Below the pieces are notes generated by a model that made no database searches, was not told the DNA's origin, and saw only the letters and a list, made by a program, of their open reading frames with translations. Shown piece after piece: positions 16,953 through 25,888 of a stretch of DNA of 64,000 bases. The DNA comes from Bacteroidota bacterium (GTDB lineage Bacteria; Bacteroidota; Bacteroidia; UBA8524): positions 1-64,000 of the forward strand of contig WBUH01000019.1 in NCBI GenBank assembly GCA_008933805.1, written 5' to 3'. Numbering within the stretch: the stretch's first letter is position 1; the number at the start of each line of letters is the position of its first letter. The position numbers were made by a program, and so were the translations under genes.

Positions 16953-18044
16953 ATGTTTCCCTATAAATTAAAAACAAATGATATTTTTATATCATACGTT
17001 GTAGAAGACCGCGAAATTGTGGAAGAACTCTACGCACAACTTATTAAGCGGGGATATAGAGTATGGTACGCAAATAGGGAGTTGTATATCGGGGCTAATA
17101 TAAGAGCCAAAATAAACACTGGTTTAAAAACAGCCCGTTACGGACTTGTTTTAATAAGTCCTCACTATAAAAGCCACTGGTCGCAGGGCGAGTTGTTTTC
17201 CTTAATGGAAAACAGCCAGCGTGTATTGCCTATCCTGCACAATACTACCATTGAAGAAGTAGCTTTAGAAATTCCGGGTATATACGACATCTTTTGCCTT
17301 AACACCCAAATGGGGATTGAGCAAGTTGTAGAGCGTATTTGCAAACGAGTTGCCCACAAACCTTATTTTTATTATCGATTCATTGACTTTATGAGCTTTG
17401 TAAAAAAGAAAAAGCAAAAAGTCATATCAGTAACCCTGGTAATCTTACTGCTATTTTTTTCAATTGCTTATTTGTTTTATTACCATTCATTACGCCCTAC
17501 GAGTGAGTTTATTTCAAGGGCACTTGAGGAGCGGAAAAAAAACATTGAAACGTTTGCAAATAGACAGTTTGAAGATGAGTTATCCGAGAGTGTAATGCAA
17601 GTAAGTACTTTATCAGATATTAACCGATTGGAAAAATCGCCGTTGAAAAGTCGCTATATGTTTTCTAATGGTGTGGAAGATATCAGCTCATTGGCGAGCC
17701 TAAAAAACAATGGAATACTTCCAAGTGTATCGCCGATTGCCCCTCCATACGGAATCAGTGAGTATAAGGCGTACATTTTTAAAAACGATGAAATTATAAA
17801 ATACGGACTGGTAAGTTTATTGCCCTGCAGTTGTGATGTTATAGATGAACGCCTTGTTGAAAAGGGAATCTTTGAGTTAGATATAAAATGTGAGAATTTT
17901 TTGCGCTATGCAGAGGTAAGTCTGCACACAGATGCTGCCACACAATCCAGTTTGAGGATAGTAAATTTATTTGGGGTTAAACCATACGAAACTATGGTAT
18001 TTGAGGAAATTGATGGTGCTTGGAGACTCATTCAGATACGATAG
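16953..18044 (+). CDS. Membrane-anchored TIR-domain protein
   Basis: Residues 8-135 form a TIR domain: DIFISYVVEDREIVEEL (beta-A and helix), RGYRVWYANRELYIGANI, RYGLVLISPHY, and the putative catalytic E80 in HWSQGELFSL, the position of the NADase glutamate in active TIR domains. A basic run (KKKKQK) and one membrane segment (157-178) follow, then a 185-residue C-terminal part without recognised motifs, predicted outside the membrane. TIR faces the cytoplasm under the positive-inside rule. Known bacterial TIR proteins cleave NAD in defence; the present fusion is not one I can name. Activity is inference. Confidence 0.85.
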   Translation: MFPYKLKTNDIFISYVVEDREIVEELYAQLIKRGYRVWYANRELYIGANIRAKINTGLKTARYGLVLISPHYKSHWSQGELFSLMENSQRVLPILHNTTIEEVALEIPGIYDIFCLNTQMGIEQVVERICKRVAHKPYFYYRFIDFMSFVKKKKQKVISVTLVILLLFFSIAYLFYYHSLRPTSEFISRALEERKKNIETFANRQFEDELSESVMQVSTLSDINRLEKSPLKSRYMFSNGVEDISSLASLKNNGILPSVSPIAPPYGISEYKAYIFKNDEIIKYGLVSLLPCSCDVIDERLVEKGIFELDIKCENFLRYAEVSLHTDAATQSSLRIVNLFGVKPYETMVFEEIDGAWRLIQIR

Positions 18045-18132
18045 GTATTTGGAAAAAATACCGTTAGCTTGGGAAAACAGATTAGCCTAAGGAAGCGCTT
18101 GAGGATTACTTGCTATAAAAAACAAGTAACCC

Positions 18133-18576
18133 ATGAAGTTAATATCTAATGAAGTAATGGTCTCAACAACAAACGGGCTAATCTTGACAAATCGAAGGGT
18201 TCGTCACAGTATTAAATCCAAAGGATGTCTTCACACTACTAGCTTATTACTCGAAAATATACAATCAGTAAGTACAAAATACACAAGCAAAATAGGCTTT
18301 CTTATAGTGGGTCTATTAGTTTCAATAGTAGCCACAGTCGGATTATTAAACGAGGAAGAGTCTTCACTAATAGGAGTTATAGTAGGAGTGCTCCTAATAG
18401 TGTTTTATTATATAACCCGCGAACATCAAATAATTATTGCTAGCTCTAGCGGAAAGATTGTTATTCAATTGGTAGGGGATAATAAAAAAAACATAAGTGA
18501 CTACATCGATTTGTTAGAGGAGACTATTTGCAAACGCAAGAGCGAATTGGCAACGGAAGTGTATAGCAATAGGTAA
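18133..18576 (+). CDS. Membrane protein with PH-like domain
   Basis: The 147-residue protein has the bacterial PH-like (bPH) pattern: an N-terminal LTNRRVRHS turn motif, strands around LENIQSVSTKYTS, two membrane segments (about 54-70 and 79-95), then a final strand-helix (IIIASSSGKIVIQL, DYIDLLEETI). Such proteins sit in the inner membrane with the PH-like fold in the cytoplasm; function unknown. It lies 88 bases after the TIR gene on the same strand. Confidence 0.65.
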   Translation: MKLISNEVMVSTTNGLILTNRRVRHSIKSKGCLHTTSLLLENIQSVSTKYTSKIGFLIVGLLVSIVATVGLLNEEESSLIGVIVGVLLIVFYYITREHQIIIASSSGKIVIQLVGDNKKNISDYIDLLEETICKRKSELATEVYSNR

Positions 18577-18604
18577 CGCATTTCTCACCTAACCAATAAC
18601 TATC

Positions 18605-18844
18605 ATGACATCATTAATAAGAGCAGTCTTTGTTGCTTCGTGCTTTTTAGTGTTATCCTCATGCAGCCTAACGGATGATGAAGATATAAGGGTATATGTA
18701 ACAAAAAACGGAAAGAAATATCATACCGGTACTTGCGAGCATTTAGTGAAAAGTAAAATACCCATGAAGTTAAACTTGGCCATTGCCGAAGGGTACACCC
18801 CTTGCCAGAAGTGCAATGCCAAACAACTGACCACAAAAAAATAA
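18605..18844 (+). CDS. Small lipoprotein with His/Cys metal-type motif
   Basis: The 79-residue protein has a lipoprotein signal (FLVLSSC, lipid on C20) and a small domain VYVTKNGKKYHTGTCEHL ... GYTPCQKC. The Y-H....C..L...PCxKC arrangement is a known small domain of exported bacterial proteins (also seen at the end of thermonuclease-like proteins) likely to bind one zinc through His and three Cys. A related copy occurs in the gene at 20,008. It sits 28 bases after the PH-like gene. Function unknown. Confidence 0.7.
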   Translation: MTSLIRAVFVASCFLVLSSCSLTDDEDIRVYVTKNGKKYHTGTCEHLVKSKIPMKLNLAIAEGYTPCQKCNAKQLTTKK

Positions 18845-18858
18845 CCCCCATAATAAAA

Positions 18859-19989
18859 ATGAAAGTTTTTTACACCGCACTTTTGGCAGTATTCATCCCT
18901 TGTGTAGTAATGGCGCAAGACAAGTTGTTAGTAAGCGAAGGCTCAATAAAAATTGGAGCATTTAGCGAAGAAGTGCTTTATTTTGGCTTTGCTGAAAATG
19001 ATAAAATTGTTTTTAGTTTTTCAGAAGAAAACCGGAAAGAAATAAAGGAAGTTGAAGTTGCTGAATACCCTTCAACATCCCGCTATACTGATTACAAAGA
19101 ATCAAGTGCAAAAGAAAAAATAATTCTGGTTAATAAAGAAGGGGTTTATGGGTTCAGGTTTACCAATGGAGCCATAACCAAACGTATTGTTAAATATACG
19201 ATAGAGCGAATCCCAGCCAGTGCTGAGACGCAAAAATTTAATACTACTGTTAAGTGGATTACTACAAGCGACACTATTTGGAAAACCTACACCAAAAATG
19301 TTATTGTAGCTTACGACACCACATATACCACGCAGGTTAAGCGCGAAGCGATAAGCACCACCCAAGCAGAAGAGTTAATAATGGACAAAACCGAGCGGGT
19401 GCATTCTATAACAAATCCTAACCCCAACAAAACATCAATCTTTTTTACACTTCCGAAAAATCAAAAAAGTGAATATGAAACTAAAACAATTGTTGCATGG
19501 GCTTATTGGATAGGCGTTGGTCAAGAAGCAGGTGAAGCATGGAGTGATAATGCTAACTCAGTATCAAAACTAGTTAATACAACAACGGCAACAGTGTTAA
19601 CACCTTTAGGAGCCTTAGCAATTGGAATTGCAACAGAATTAATAAAGCCCACTACAGGAGAAGACATAGAATACGCATTAACTGATGAAGCTAATAGAAA
19701 TCTCTTTCTGACTGAAAATGCCTATAGATTTTATGATGGAGGAAAGGGTGTAGCAAGCTATAAGAAGGAAACTAACCCTAATCGTTGTCATGGCAACTAT
19801 TACATCTGCCTTCATAATGATAACATAAGACTTGGCTTAGATGTAAACGTAAAAGTTTCAGCCATTGTAGAAACTGTAAAGTACGAAGACAAACACTACA
19901 AAATACCCATCGTTACTCCCCGCTTTGAAAAGCAAATATTTTCCGACCCGGTAATTACCACCCACACCTTGCCTGTGGTGGTTAAATAA
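18859..19989 (+). CDS. Exported protein, GOLD-like beta domain
   Basis: From ATG 18,859 (MKVFYTALLAVFIPCVVMAQ is the signal peptide) the protein has 376 residues. The N-terminal half resembles emp24/GOLD-type beta-sandwich proteins of Bacteroidota: an EGSIKIGAFSEEVLYFGF strand pair, KEVEVAEYPS, VNKEGVYGFRFTNGAITKR and then RIPASAETQKFNTTVKW. A later segment (AWAYWIGVGQEAGEAW and LTPLGALAIGIAT) may contact the membrane. The family is uncharacterised as far as I know. An upstream in-frame ATG (18,802) overlaps the previous gene and would spoil the signal peptide. Confidence 0.65.
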   Translation: MKVFYTALLAVFIPCVVMAQDKLLVSEGSIKIGAFSEEVLYFGFAENDKIVFSFSEENRKEIKEVEVAEYPSTSRYTDYKESSAKEKIILVNKEGVYGFRFTNGAITKRIVKYTIERIPASAETQKFNTTVKWITTSDTIWKTYTKNVIVAYDTTYTTQVKREAISTTQAEELIMDKTERVHSITNPNPNKTSIFFTLPKNQKSEYETKTIVAWAYWIGVGQEAGEAWSDNANSVSKLVNTTTATVLTPLGALAIGIATELIKPTTGEDIEYALTDEANRNLFLTENAYRFYDGGKGVASYKKETNPNRCHGNYYICLHNDNIRLGLDVNVKVSAIVETVKYEDKHYKIPIVTPRFEKQIFSDPVITTHTLPVVVK

Positions 19990-20007
19990 AAATAAACAAC
20001 AATCCCT

Positions 20008-20445
20008 ATGAAAGAAAAATTAAAAGCGTATTTACTGGTTTCGCTGTGCTTTGTGGCATTTTCAATGGTAATGTTTGCCCTTTATTATTCGAAAGGGCTG
20101 ACTAATAAAGAATCGTTAAATAGAGATATACTGCGTGGAGAATTAACGGCTGCAGAAAGCACCTTCCCATACGTACTAACCCAAAACAAGGTAGAAGCAC
20201 AAGATACACCCAAACGTGACTCATCTTCTAAACCAGTAACTAAGGAGCTTCCGGCACAAAAAGACACCGTTAAAAAGGCAAAGGAAAAAGAAATCACGGT
20301 GTATTTCTGCAACAGTACTAGTGCTTATGCTTACCATGCAAACAGTTATTGCCAAGGCCTTAGGAACTGCAAAGCTGAAATTAACGCTGTTACCAAAACC
20401 CATGCTGAAAACTTTGGCCGCCGGCCTTGTAAGAAGTGTTATTGA
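20008..20445 (+). CDS. Membrane-anchored protein with His/Cys metal-type motif
   Basis: This 145-residue protein has one N-terminal membrane anchor (residues 7-28), a charged linker rich in Lys/Asp/Pro (about 60-93), and a C-terminal domain VYFCNSTSAYAYH....C.GL...GRRPCKKCY. The order Y-H, C, L, PCKKC matches the lipoprotein at 18,605, so the same fold occurs twice in this run with different anchors. It ends one base before the DUF6119 gene start, implying coupled translation. Confidence 0.65.
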   Translation: MKEKLKAYLLVSLCFVAFSMVMFALYYSKGLTNKESLNRDILRGELTAAESTFPYVLTQNKVEAQDTPKRDSSSKPVTKELPAQKDTVKKAKEKEITVYFCNSTSAYAYHANSYCQGLRNCKAEINAVTKTHAENFGRRPCKKCY

Positions 20446-20446
20446 T

Positions 20447-22213
20447 ATGGAAGAAACTGAAAAAATGCCGATTACTCTTTATCGGCTAAACGATGAGGCA
20501 TTCAACTTTAAAGAGTTTGATAAAATGGTTGATTGGGTTATGGACGCTGATAGAGAACAGAACAAGCAACTTGTAGGATTCAAAGAACAAGAAGTGAGAA
20601 CCTTTGATGGTTTTTATTTAAGGCTATTTTATTCCCAAAAGACTAGAAAACCTGTTTGGAGAGACTTTCTTACCGGGGTTGCATTACCATCATCCAAAAT
20701 CATTAATGCAAGTAATGAAGACGCTTCATTTATAGCATTTATTGGCTATAATAATAACTTATTTGCAATTTCAGGTGGACAGGGGAATTTTATAATCCAA
20801 CCGTATATTGACCAAAATTTTGGCTTGGATATAATATGCAGGATACTCCCTCAAAATCATAATGCAATAAAATCAATTCAAGATGTCGGTGTTTTTGGGT
20901 CTATTTTAGGAACTGAAAAATTCTTCAGGGGAGATTATAGACTGGATGATGAGGAGCAGTTTGGGAAAGTTTATAAATCAGTCATATCAGGCATTGACAA
21001 ACAAATAATAATTGATGAATTTGGATTCCCCAGTTCAGAACTGAAAAGAAATCCTAGAATATTAGCTAAATCTTCTTTCCAAATATCAAGGAGCATTGAT
21101 TTTGATAATTTGTTAGAAATTATTAAAAGAACTGACAGTATACTTGCCCGAAACCCTAATTTCATTTTAAACAAAATTACCCATATAAATAGACGTGGAA
21201 TTGTCAATAAGCAACTCATTGAAACTTTAAATATTGAACTCATACAGTATCTTTTTGAGTTTTTCACTGGTAATGGAGATGATGCAATAAATATATGCCA
21301 TCGAAATATATCAAAATATTTAAATGCAATATGTTATGAGGTTAAAGCTCACAGGAAACACATATGTTCCTTAGAAACCATCGATAATATTATTCACCTA
21401 GCAAATAATAGTGATTTCGTAATAAATATAAACTTGAATTCAGTTGATGAGTTTAGGGAATCAATTGAAAAAATTTCGATTTTGAGTTTTGATGAAGAGG
21501 GCAACCAGCTAACAAAAGCGTATCTCTTAGAGCACTGCCATGGAGAACTCACCTATAACAATACCGTCTATTTTTTTCTAGATGGAGAATGGTACAGGAT
21601 TGAAGATGAGTTCATAGATGGACTAAACGAAGAAATGAGTAATTTAATTGCAGAAAATCTTGATAACAGTATTTTAACAGATGTTTTCGATTTATCAGTT
21701 GACGAAAAAGATTTCAATCAACAATACCTTAATGACAATAGTGTTTTTGTGTTAGATAAAGTAATTGCTGACGGGATTGAGATTTGCGACTTACTTAAAA
21801 CTACAAGCAATCAGTTATACATTATCCATGTAAAGAAAGGATTCAATAATAGTATCAGGGAGTTGACATCTCAGGTGGCTCTTTCGGCAAATACACTGCT
21901 TTGGGACACAAAAAAACGATACCCTCATGTTAAAAAGCTAGATAGTATGCTGAATTCTTCCAAAACAGGTTACTTGTCAACTATTTATAATCAAGCTAAG
22001 CCTTCTCAAACTTTACTTGAAATCTTTAATAAAAAGAAATTTGCTGATATTACTTTTTGTTTAGCATTTGTAGATACTGCTACATCGGATAGAGACATTA
22101 AGGATATTAGAGCCTTTCATTCAAATATTGCAAAGTTTTCAATTATAGAGCTTAGAAGGAAAATCAAAGGCTTAGGTTTCAATTTCAAGCTAATTCAACT
22201 AAAAAGACCTTAA
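20447..22213 (+). CDS. DUF6119 (TIGR04141-type) sporadically distributed protein
   Basis: The 588-residue protein starts at ATG 20,447 (MEETEKMPITLYRLND). Recognisable family features are LPQNHNAIKSIQDVG with a following FRGDYRLDDEEQFGK, FFLDGEWYRIEDEFI near 375-390, and a C-terminal EICDLLKTTSNQLYIIHVKKG ... ELTSQVALSANTLL block near 445-485, arranged here in pieces. That block is like a PD-(D/E)xK-type nuclease core, but the usual ExK is replaced by HVKK, so catalysis is uncertain. The family has patchy distribution and turns up in islands with conflict genes. Start overlaps the end of the preceding frame region only by adjacency. The gene is visibly AT-rich compared with the core. Confidence 0.72.
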   Translation: MEETEKMPITLYRLNDEAFNFKEFDKMVDWVMDADREQNKQLVGFKEQEVRTFDGFYLRLFYSQKTRKPVWRDFLTGVALPSSKIINASNEDASFIAFIGYNNNLFAISGGQGNFIIQPYIDQNFGLDIICRILPQNHNAIKSIQDVGVFGSILGTEKFFRGDYRLDDEEQFGKVYKSVISGIDKQIIIDEFGFPSSELKRNPRILAKSSFQISRSIDFDNLLEIIKRTDSILARNPNFILNKITHINRRGIVNKQLIETLNIELIQYLFEFFTGNGDDAINICHRNISKYLNAICYEVKAHRKHICSLETIDNIIHLANNSDFVININLNSVDEFRESIEKISILSFDEEGNQLTKAYLLEHCHGELTYNNTVYFFLDGEWYRIEDEFIDGLNEEMSNLIAENLDNSILTDVFDLSVDEKDFNQQYLNDNSVFVLDKVIADGIEICDLLKTTSNQLYIIHVKKGFNNSIRELTSQVALSANTLLWDTKKRYPHVKKLDSMLNSSKTGYLSTIYNQAKPSQTLLEIFNKKKFADITFCLAFVDTATSDRDIKDIRAFHSNIAKFSIIELRRKIKGLGFNFKLIQLKRP

Positions 22214-22299
22214 TCTTTTCGGAAAGAAAACCTCGCCCTTCGGAAAACCAGTTTATTTATCGCATAGCTTGATATTAAAATTGGATAAAAATTAAAATT

Positions 22300-22506
22300 A
22301 TGGCTAGATATTATGTAAACAAGAACGCTCAAAACAACGGCGATCATGAGGTTCATAGATCAGGATGTTCTTACATGCCTGATACAGAAAACCGACTTTA
22401 TCTTGGTGATTTTGATAATTGCAAAGACGCAATAAAGGAAGCTAAAAAAACATATCCCAAGTCAAATGGCTGTTACTATTGCTGTAACGAGTGCCACATA
22501 ACATAA
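22300..22506 (+). CDS. Small His/Cys-rich protein
   Basis: This 68-residue protein (MARYYVNKNAQNNGDHEVH, RSGC, then GCYYCCNECH) belongs to a small conserved family that I recall from many bacteria, with an N-terminal YYVN.NAQ..GDHEVH.. motif, NRLYLGDF and a C-terminal C..CC..C cluster likely to bind zinc. It has no signal peptide. It is the last gene before a terminator and is the third His/Cys small protein in this run. Confidence 0.72.
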   Translation: MARYYVNKNAQNNGDHEVHRSGCSYMPDTENRLYLGDFDNCKDAIKEAKKTYPKSNGCYYCCNECHIT

Positions 22507-22569
22507 GACACTAAAGAAACTTAAGCATACGCTATCTCGCGCTCTGAGTAGTTGGTGTTTAGTAGTTAA

Positions 22570-22602
22570 CCCTCCAATAGCAATATTGGGGGGTATTTTT
22601 TT
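22570..22602 (+). terminator. Terminator dividing the cargo into two units
   Basis: CCCTCCAATA pairs with TATTGGGGGG (one G-U) around a four-base loop, followed by TATTTTTTT. It ends the run that starts at the TIR gene and precedes the six-gene operon. Confidence 0.8.
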
Positions 22603-22712
22603 AACAACGACTTACAAATCAATAGTGAGGTTTGGGAAAAGAAAATCACCTGATAGGAAAAGTTAATTGGTGTACTCTGTAAGCGATTGTTGTTTTACGC
22701 AATAAAACTACT

Positions 22713-23963
22713 ATGCACAAAGCTATACTATACAAGGCATTGCTTGCGGCCCTATTGATGTTTGGCCTCAATTCATGTAAAAATGAAGCCCCGAAAAAAA
22801 CGGAGGTTGTTATACCAAAGGGAATATCAGCCATAAAAGTATTCCTGGATAATTCTGAAAGTAACATCGGTTATATGCGCGGGGCAACCAAGTTTAAGGC
22901 AATCATCACCAACTTCACAGCAGAAATTAATAACCCCAAACTGGCTGCGCATAGTCACTTTAACCTGATTGCAGATTCAATTTCACCACTCAACTATTCT
23001 CCTGAACAGTTTATTGATGCAGTTGCCAATAGCAAAATTGAGCCTGCCAAGTGCTCAGAAATGCACAAGATGGTAGAAATGCTTACCACAAACCTCGATT
23101 CGTTTGACATTGGCATATTGGTTTCTGATTGCATTCTTTCGTATTGTGATACAAAAGGCAACCCTAATAAAAACAGAGACAATGCCGAAAGTGAGCAAAA
23201 AACCTACGTAAAGTCAATATTCAAAAAACTAAACACCAAAGGAGTTTGCGCCTCAGTGTACGCCTTTAAATCTGATTTCAATGGTCGGTACTTTACATAC
23301 AATAACAAAATACAGTATTACAAAAACGAGGTACGCCCCTTTTATGTGTGGGCAATTGGGCGCAAAGAACAGCTAATGCTTTTTAATGCCGAGTTATTGA
23401 AAACCACACGCCCCGATGCTCAGCTCCATTTTGGTTTTGATACAGAGCCCAAAGCGAGTTTTGCCTTGTTCTTCAAAACAGGTAAAAAAGGAACGTGTGA
23501 AATTAACAAAGACAATATCAGCGATATAGTTGTTAAGGCAGATAAGCCGGTAGGTTTTGTAATGGGAATTAATTTGGATAGCCTCCCACCTTACGCCCAA
23601 ACGATAGAGTACGTGAAGAAAAATCTTAGCATCGGTTTTGAGTACTTGAAGCTGAAAGATGTAAAGCTGAGAAAAGATTTTGAACTGCTACAAACAAATA
23701 ACCGCGAAAAGTTATTTAGAGAAAACAATACCCATTTTCTATACTTCGAAATAGAAGATTTAATCACCGATACCCCTGTTGAGATAACATTGGATAACAA
23801 AACCGACACTTGGTATGAAGACTGGTCGACAATGGACGACCTGACTACTGAAAATAATAACGAGAAAACGTTTGCATTAATTCACCTTATCAACGGCGTA
23901 AAAGAGGCCTACGAGGTAAAACACACCTCTTTCTTAAAAGTAAAACTTACCCTTAAACAATAA
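22713..23963 (+). CDS. VWA-like lipoprotein, first gene of six-gene operon
   Basis: The 416-residue protein has a lipoprotein signal (MFGLNSC, lipid on C22), so it is anchored in the envelope. Residues 38-230 look like a von Willebrand A-type fold: strand IKVFLDNSESNIGYM gives a DxSxS metal-site motif at 46-50, IGILVSDCILSY supplies the later strand-Asp, and GVCASVYAFKSDF a third strand. Residues 240-416 form a separate beta-rich part. It could bind a partner through a metal site outside the cytoplasm. The next gene starts 12 bases after its stop. It is not a family I can name. Confidence 0.68.
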   Translation: MHKAILYKALLAALLMFGLNSCKNEAPKKTEVVIPKGISAIKVFLDNSESNIGYMRGATKFKAIITNFTAEINNPKLAAHSHFNLIADSISPLNYSPEQFIDAVANSKIEPAKCSEMHKMVEMLTTNLDSFDIGILVSDCILSYCDTKGNPNKNRDNAESEQKTYVKSIFKKLNTKGVCASVYAFKSDFNGRYFTYNNKIQYYKNEVRPFYVWAIGRKEQLMLFNAELLKTTRPDAQLHFGFDTEPKASFALFFKTGKKGTCEINKDNISDIVVKADKPVGFVMGINLDSLPPYAQTIEYVKKNLSIGFEYLKLKDVKLRKDFELLQTNNREKLFRENNTHFLYFEIEDLITDTPVEITLDNKTDTWYEDWSTMDDLTTENNNEKTFALIHLINGVKEAYEVKHTSFLKVKLTLKQ

Positions 23964-23975
23964 CTTTTAACGCGT

Positions 23976-24362
23976 ATGCTATTATCAATTTTTACAAGTC
24001 TCTATCAGGCTTTAATCGGAAAAAACGACGACCCTATTTATGAGGATGAAGTGTTTTTTTCTGTAGGATTGTTTACAATAATTATTGCCTTAGCAGTGGG
24101 CATCTTGTTTTATCTGGGCATTGGCCGCTGGAAGGCTATTTTTTGCCACCTCAAACATTGGATAGTTAGTTTATTGATAGTTTTGGTTGTAACAGGGCTA
24201 TTGGCATTGCAGCAAGCTAAATCAGCCACACAGGCTGAGGTTTTTGATGCCTACATGGTAAGGTTTGCAATGTTCAATGCCCTGTTTGCAATTATTTGGT
24301 TTTTTCTATTCTCATTGCTACTAAAACGATTTTCAATTTTTTCAAAACACACACCTTTTTAA
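23976..24362 (+). CDS. Three-helix membrane protein
   Basis: The 128-residue protein has three hydrophobic segments (about 26-46, 56-75 and 96-116), no enzymatic motif, and a short acidic N-terminal stretch (GKNDDPIYEDEVFF). It is tightly packed in the operon (12 bases from the previous gene, 23 to the next) and could link the external lipoprotein to the cytoplasmic GTPase. Function unknown. Confidence 0.65.
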   Translation: MLLSIFTSLYQALIGKNDDPIYEDEVFFSVGLFTIIIALAVGILFYLGIGRWKAIFCHLKHWIVSLLIVLVVTGLLALQQAKSATQAEVFDAYMVRFAMFNALFAIIWFFLFSLLLKRFSIFSKHTPF

Positions 24363-24385
24363 TCATCATTACTAACTAATACACT

Positions 24386-25876
24386 ATGGCTATTAATACA
24401 TTTGTTTTTGGTATCGGTGGTACCGGAGCGCGTATTGTGCGTTCACTCACCATGCTGTTGGCATCAGGTGTCAAATTGGAAAACACCAATAAAATTATTC
24501 CCATTATTATTGATGTAGATGCTAAAAATGCAGACACCAGCCGCACATTAAAAGCACTTACTACTTATAAACACATTAGAGAAAAGGGATATGGTAGCAG
24601 TGAGGAGATTAAAGAAGGTTTCTTTAATGCCGACCTCAATACCCTTAGTTCCTTGATGCCCGAAACAAATACAAGAGAGCGGCTGGACGATTCTTTTCAA
24701 CTACAGTTTGACAACCTTGAAACTACCTTTTTGCGATACATTGACCCTAATGAAGAGTTGGTGAATGATGTTACAATGGATTTTTTGGAGGCGTTGTATG
24801 ACAATACCCCTCCGGATCATCCAAATTACAGCCATACGGAACTTAATCTTAGGCTTGATTTGGGCTTTAAAGGCAATCCCAATATTGGCTGTGTAGTATT
24901 TAACAACCTTGCCAACACCAAAGAGTTTCAGTTTGTATTAAAAAGCATTGGCGAGCAGGATAGGATTTTTATTGTGAGCTCCATATTTGGCGGTACAGGT
25001 TCTTCCGGCTTCCCCCAATTGGTGCGCCTGCTTCAGGCCGAAGACCGCATAAAAAACAATGTATTTGGAGCACTCACCATCATGCCCTACTTTAATGTAA
25101 CCGATAATAAAAAAAGTGCTATAAACTCGGACAGGTTTAATTCTAAAACCGAAGCTGCACTAACTTATTATTCTCGCTACTTAAGAGGAAAGATAAACTG
25201 CTTTTACCAGTTGTGGGACAAACCACTTAAGCAATACGAAAACAAAGAAGGGGGTATTGAGCAACAAAACAACGCTCACTTGGTAGAAATGCTGGGAGCC
25301 ACTGCCATTGTTGATTTCGTAAACAAATCACACGAATCGTTTAAGCCAAAGGAACGGACAGAGTACTTCGATTTTGGCATAAAAGCCGGAGACCATATAG
25401 ACATACGCAATTTTTACGATAGAACCAGAGAAACTGTATTGCAACCGTTGACTTTGTTTTCGTATGCAATGAAGGTATACCTTGAAAAAATACCTGAGTT
25501 TAAATCGGAAGCTTTTTTTAAGGAATTGGAGTTGGGAAGTAGGCTCAATGGCGATGCATTTTTCCAAAATCTCACTTGGTTTTTCAACCATTATAAACAA
25601 TGGTTGAAGGAGATGGCGGATAACGAACGAAAGTTCCAGCCGTTTAACTTAGACCTTGACTTAAACTCAATGATAAGAGGAAAACAAATAGAGACCTCAA
25701 TCATTAATAGGGGAATCTCAGAAGCTTATCTCAAAAACAATCTTGGAAAGATTGAAAACGAACTGAAGAAGAACATCCCTGATGGAGAAAAAGCACGAAG
25801 GTTCTTAAAGCTCATGAACGCAATTGCTGATGCCTGTTTTGATAAAGTAAAACCACTGCCTACGATGGCACACTAA
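24386..25876 (+). CDS. Tubulin/FtsZ-superfamily GTPase-like protein
   Basis: The 496-residue protein has the two glycine loops that define the tubulin/FtsZ fold: FVFGIGGTGARIVRSL at 6-21 (T1 loop) and IFGGTGSSGFPQ at 200-211 (T4 signature, compare GGGTGSG). The strand IIPIIIDVDAKNADT near 37-51 fits the following beta-strand and T2/T3 area. It matches the general appearance of the Tubulin_2 (PF13809) group. I could not find a clear T7 NxDxxD/E catalytic loop, so GTP binding is better supported than polymer-driven hydrolysis. The C-terminal 200 residues are helical and unassigned. The next gene begins 12 bases downstream. Confidence 0.78.
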   Translation: MAINTFVFGIGGTGARIVRSLTMLLASGVKLENTNKIIPIIIDVDAKNADTSRTLKALTTYKHIREKGYGSSEEIKEGFFNADLNTLSSLMPETNTRERLDDSFQLQFDNLETTFLRYIDPNEELVNDVTMDFLEALYDNTPPDHPNYSHTELNLRLDLGFKGNPNIGCVVFNNLANTKEFQFVLKSIGEQDRIFIVSSIFGGTGSSGFPQLVRLLQAEDRIKNNVFGALTIMPYFNVTDNKKSAINSDRFNSKTEAALTYYSRYLRGKINCFYQLWDKPLKQYENKEGGIEQQNNAHLVEMLGATAIVDFVNKSHESFKPKERTEYFDFGIKAGDHIDIRNFYDRTRETVLQPLTLFSYAMKVYLEKIPEFKSEAFFKELELGSRLNGDAFFQNLTWFFNHYKQWLKEMADNERKFQPFNLDLDLNSMIRGKQIETSIINRGISEAYLKNNLGKIENELKKNIPDGEKARRFLKLMNAIADACFDKVKPLPTMAH

Positions 25877-25888
25877 TCAATAACCACC

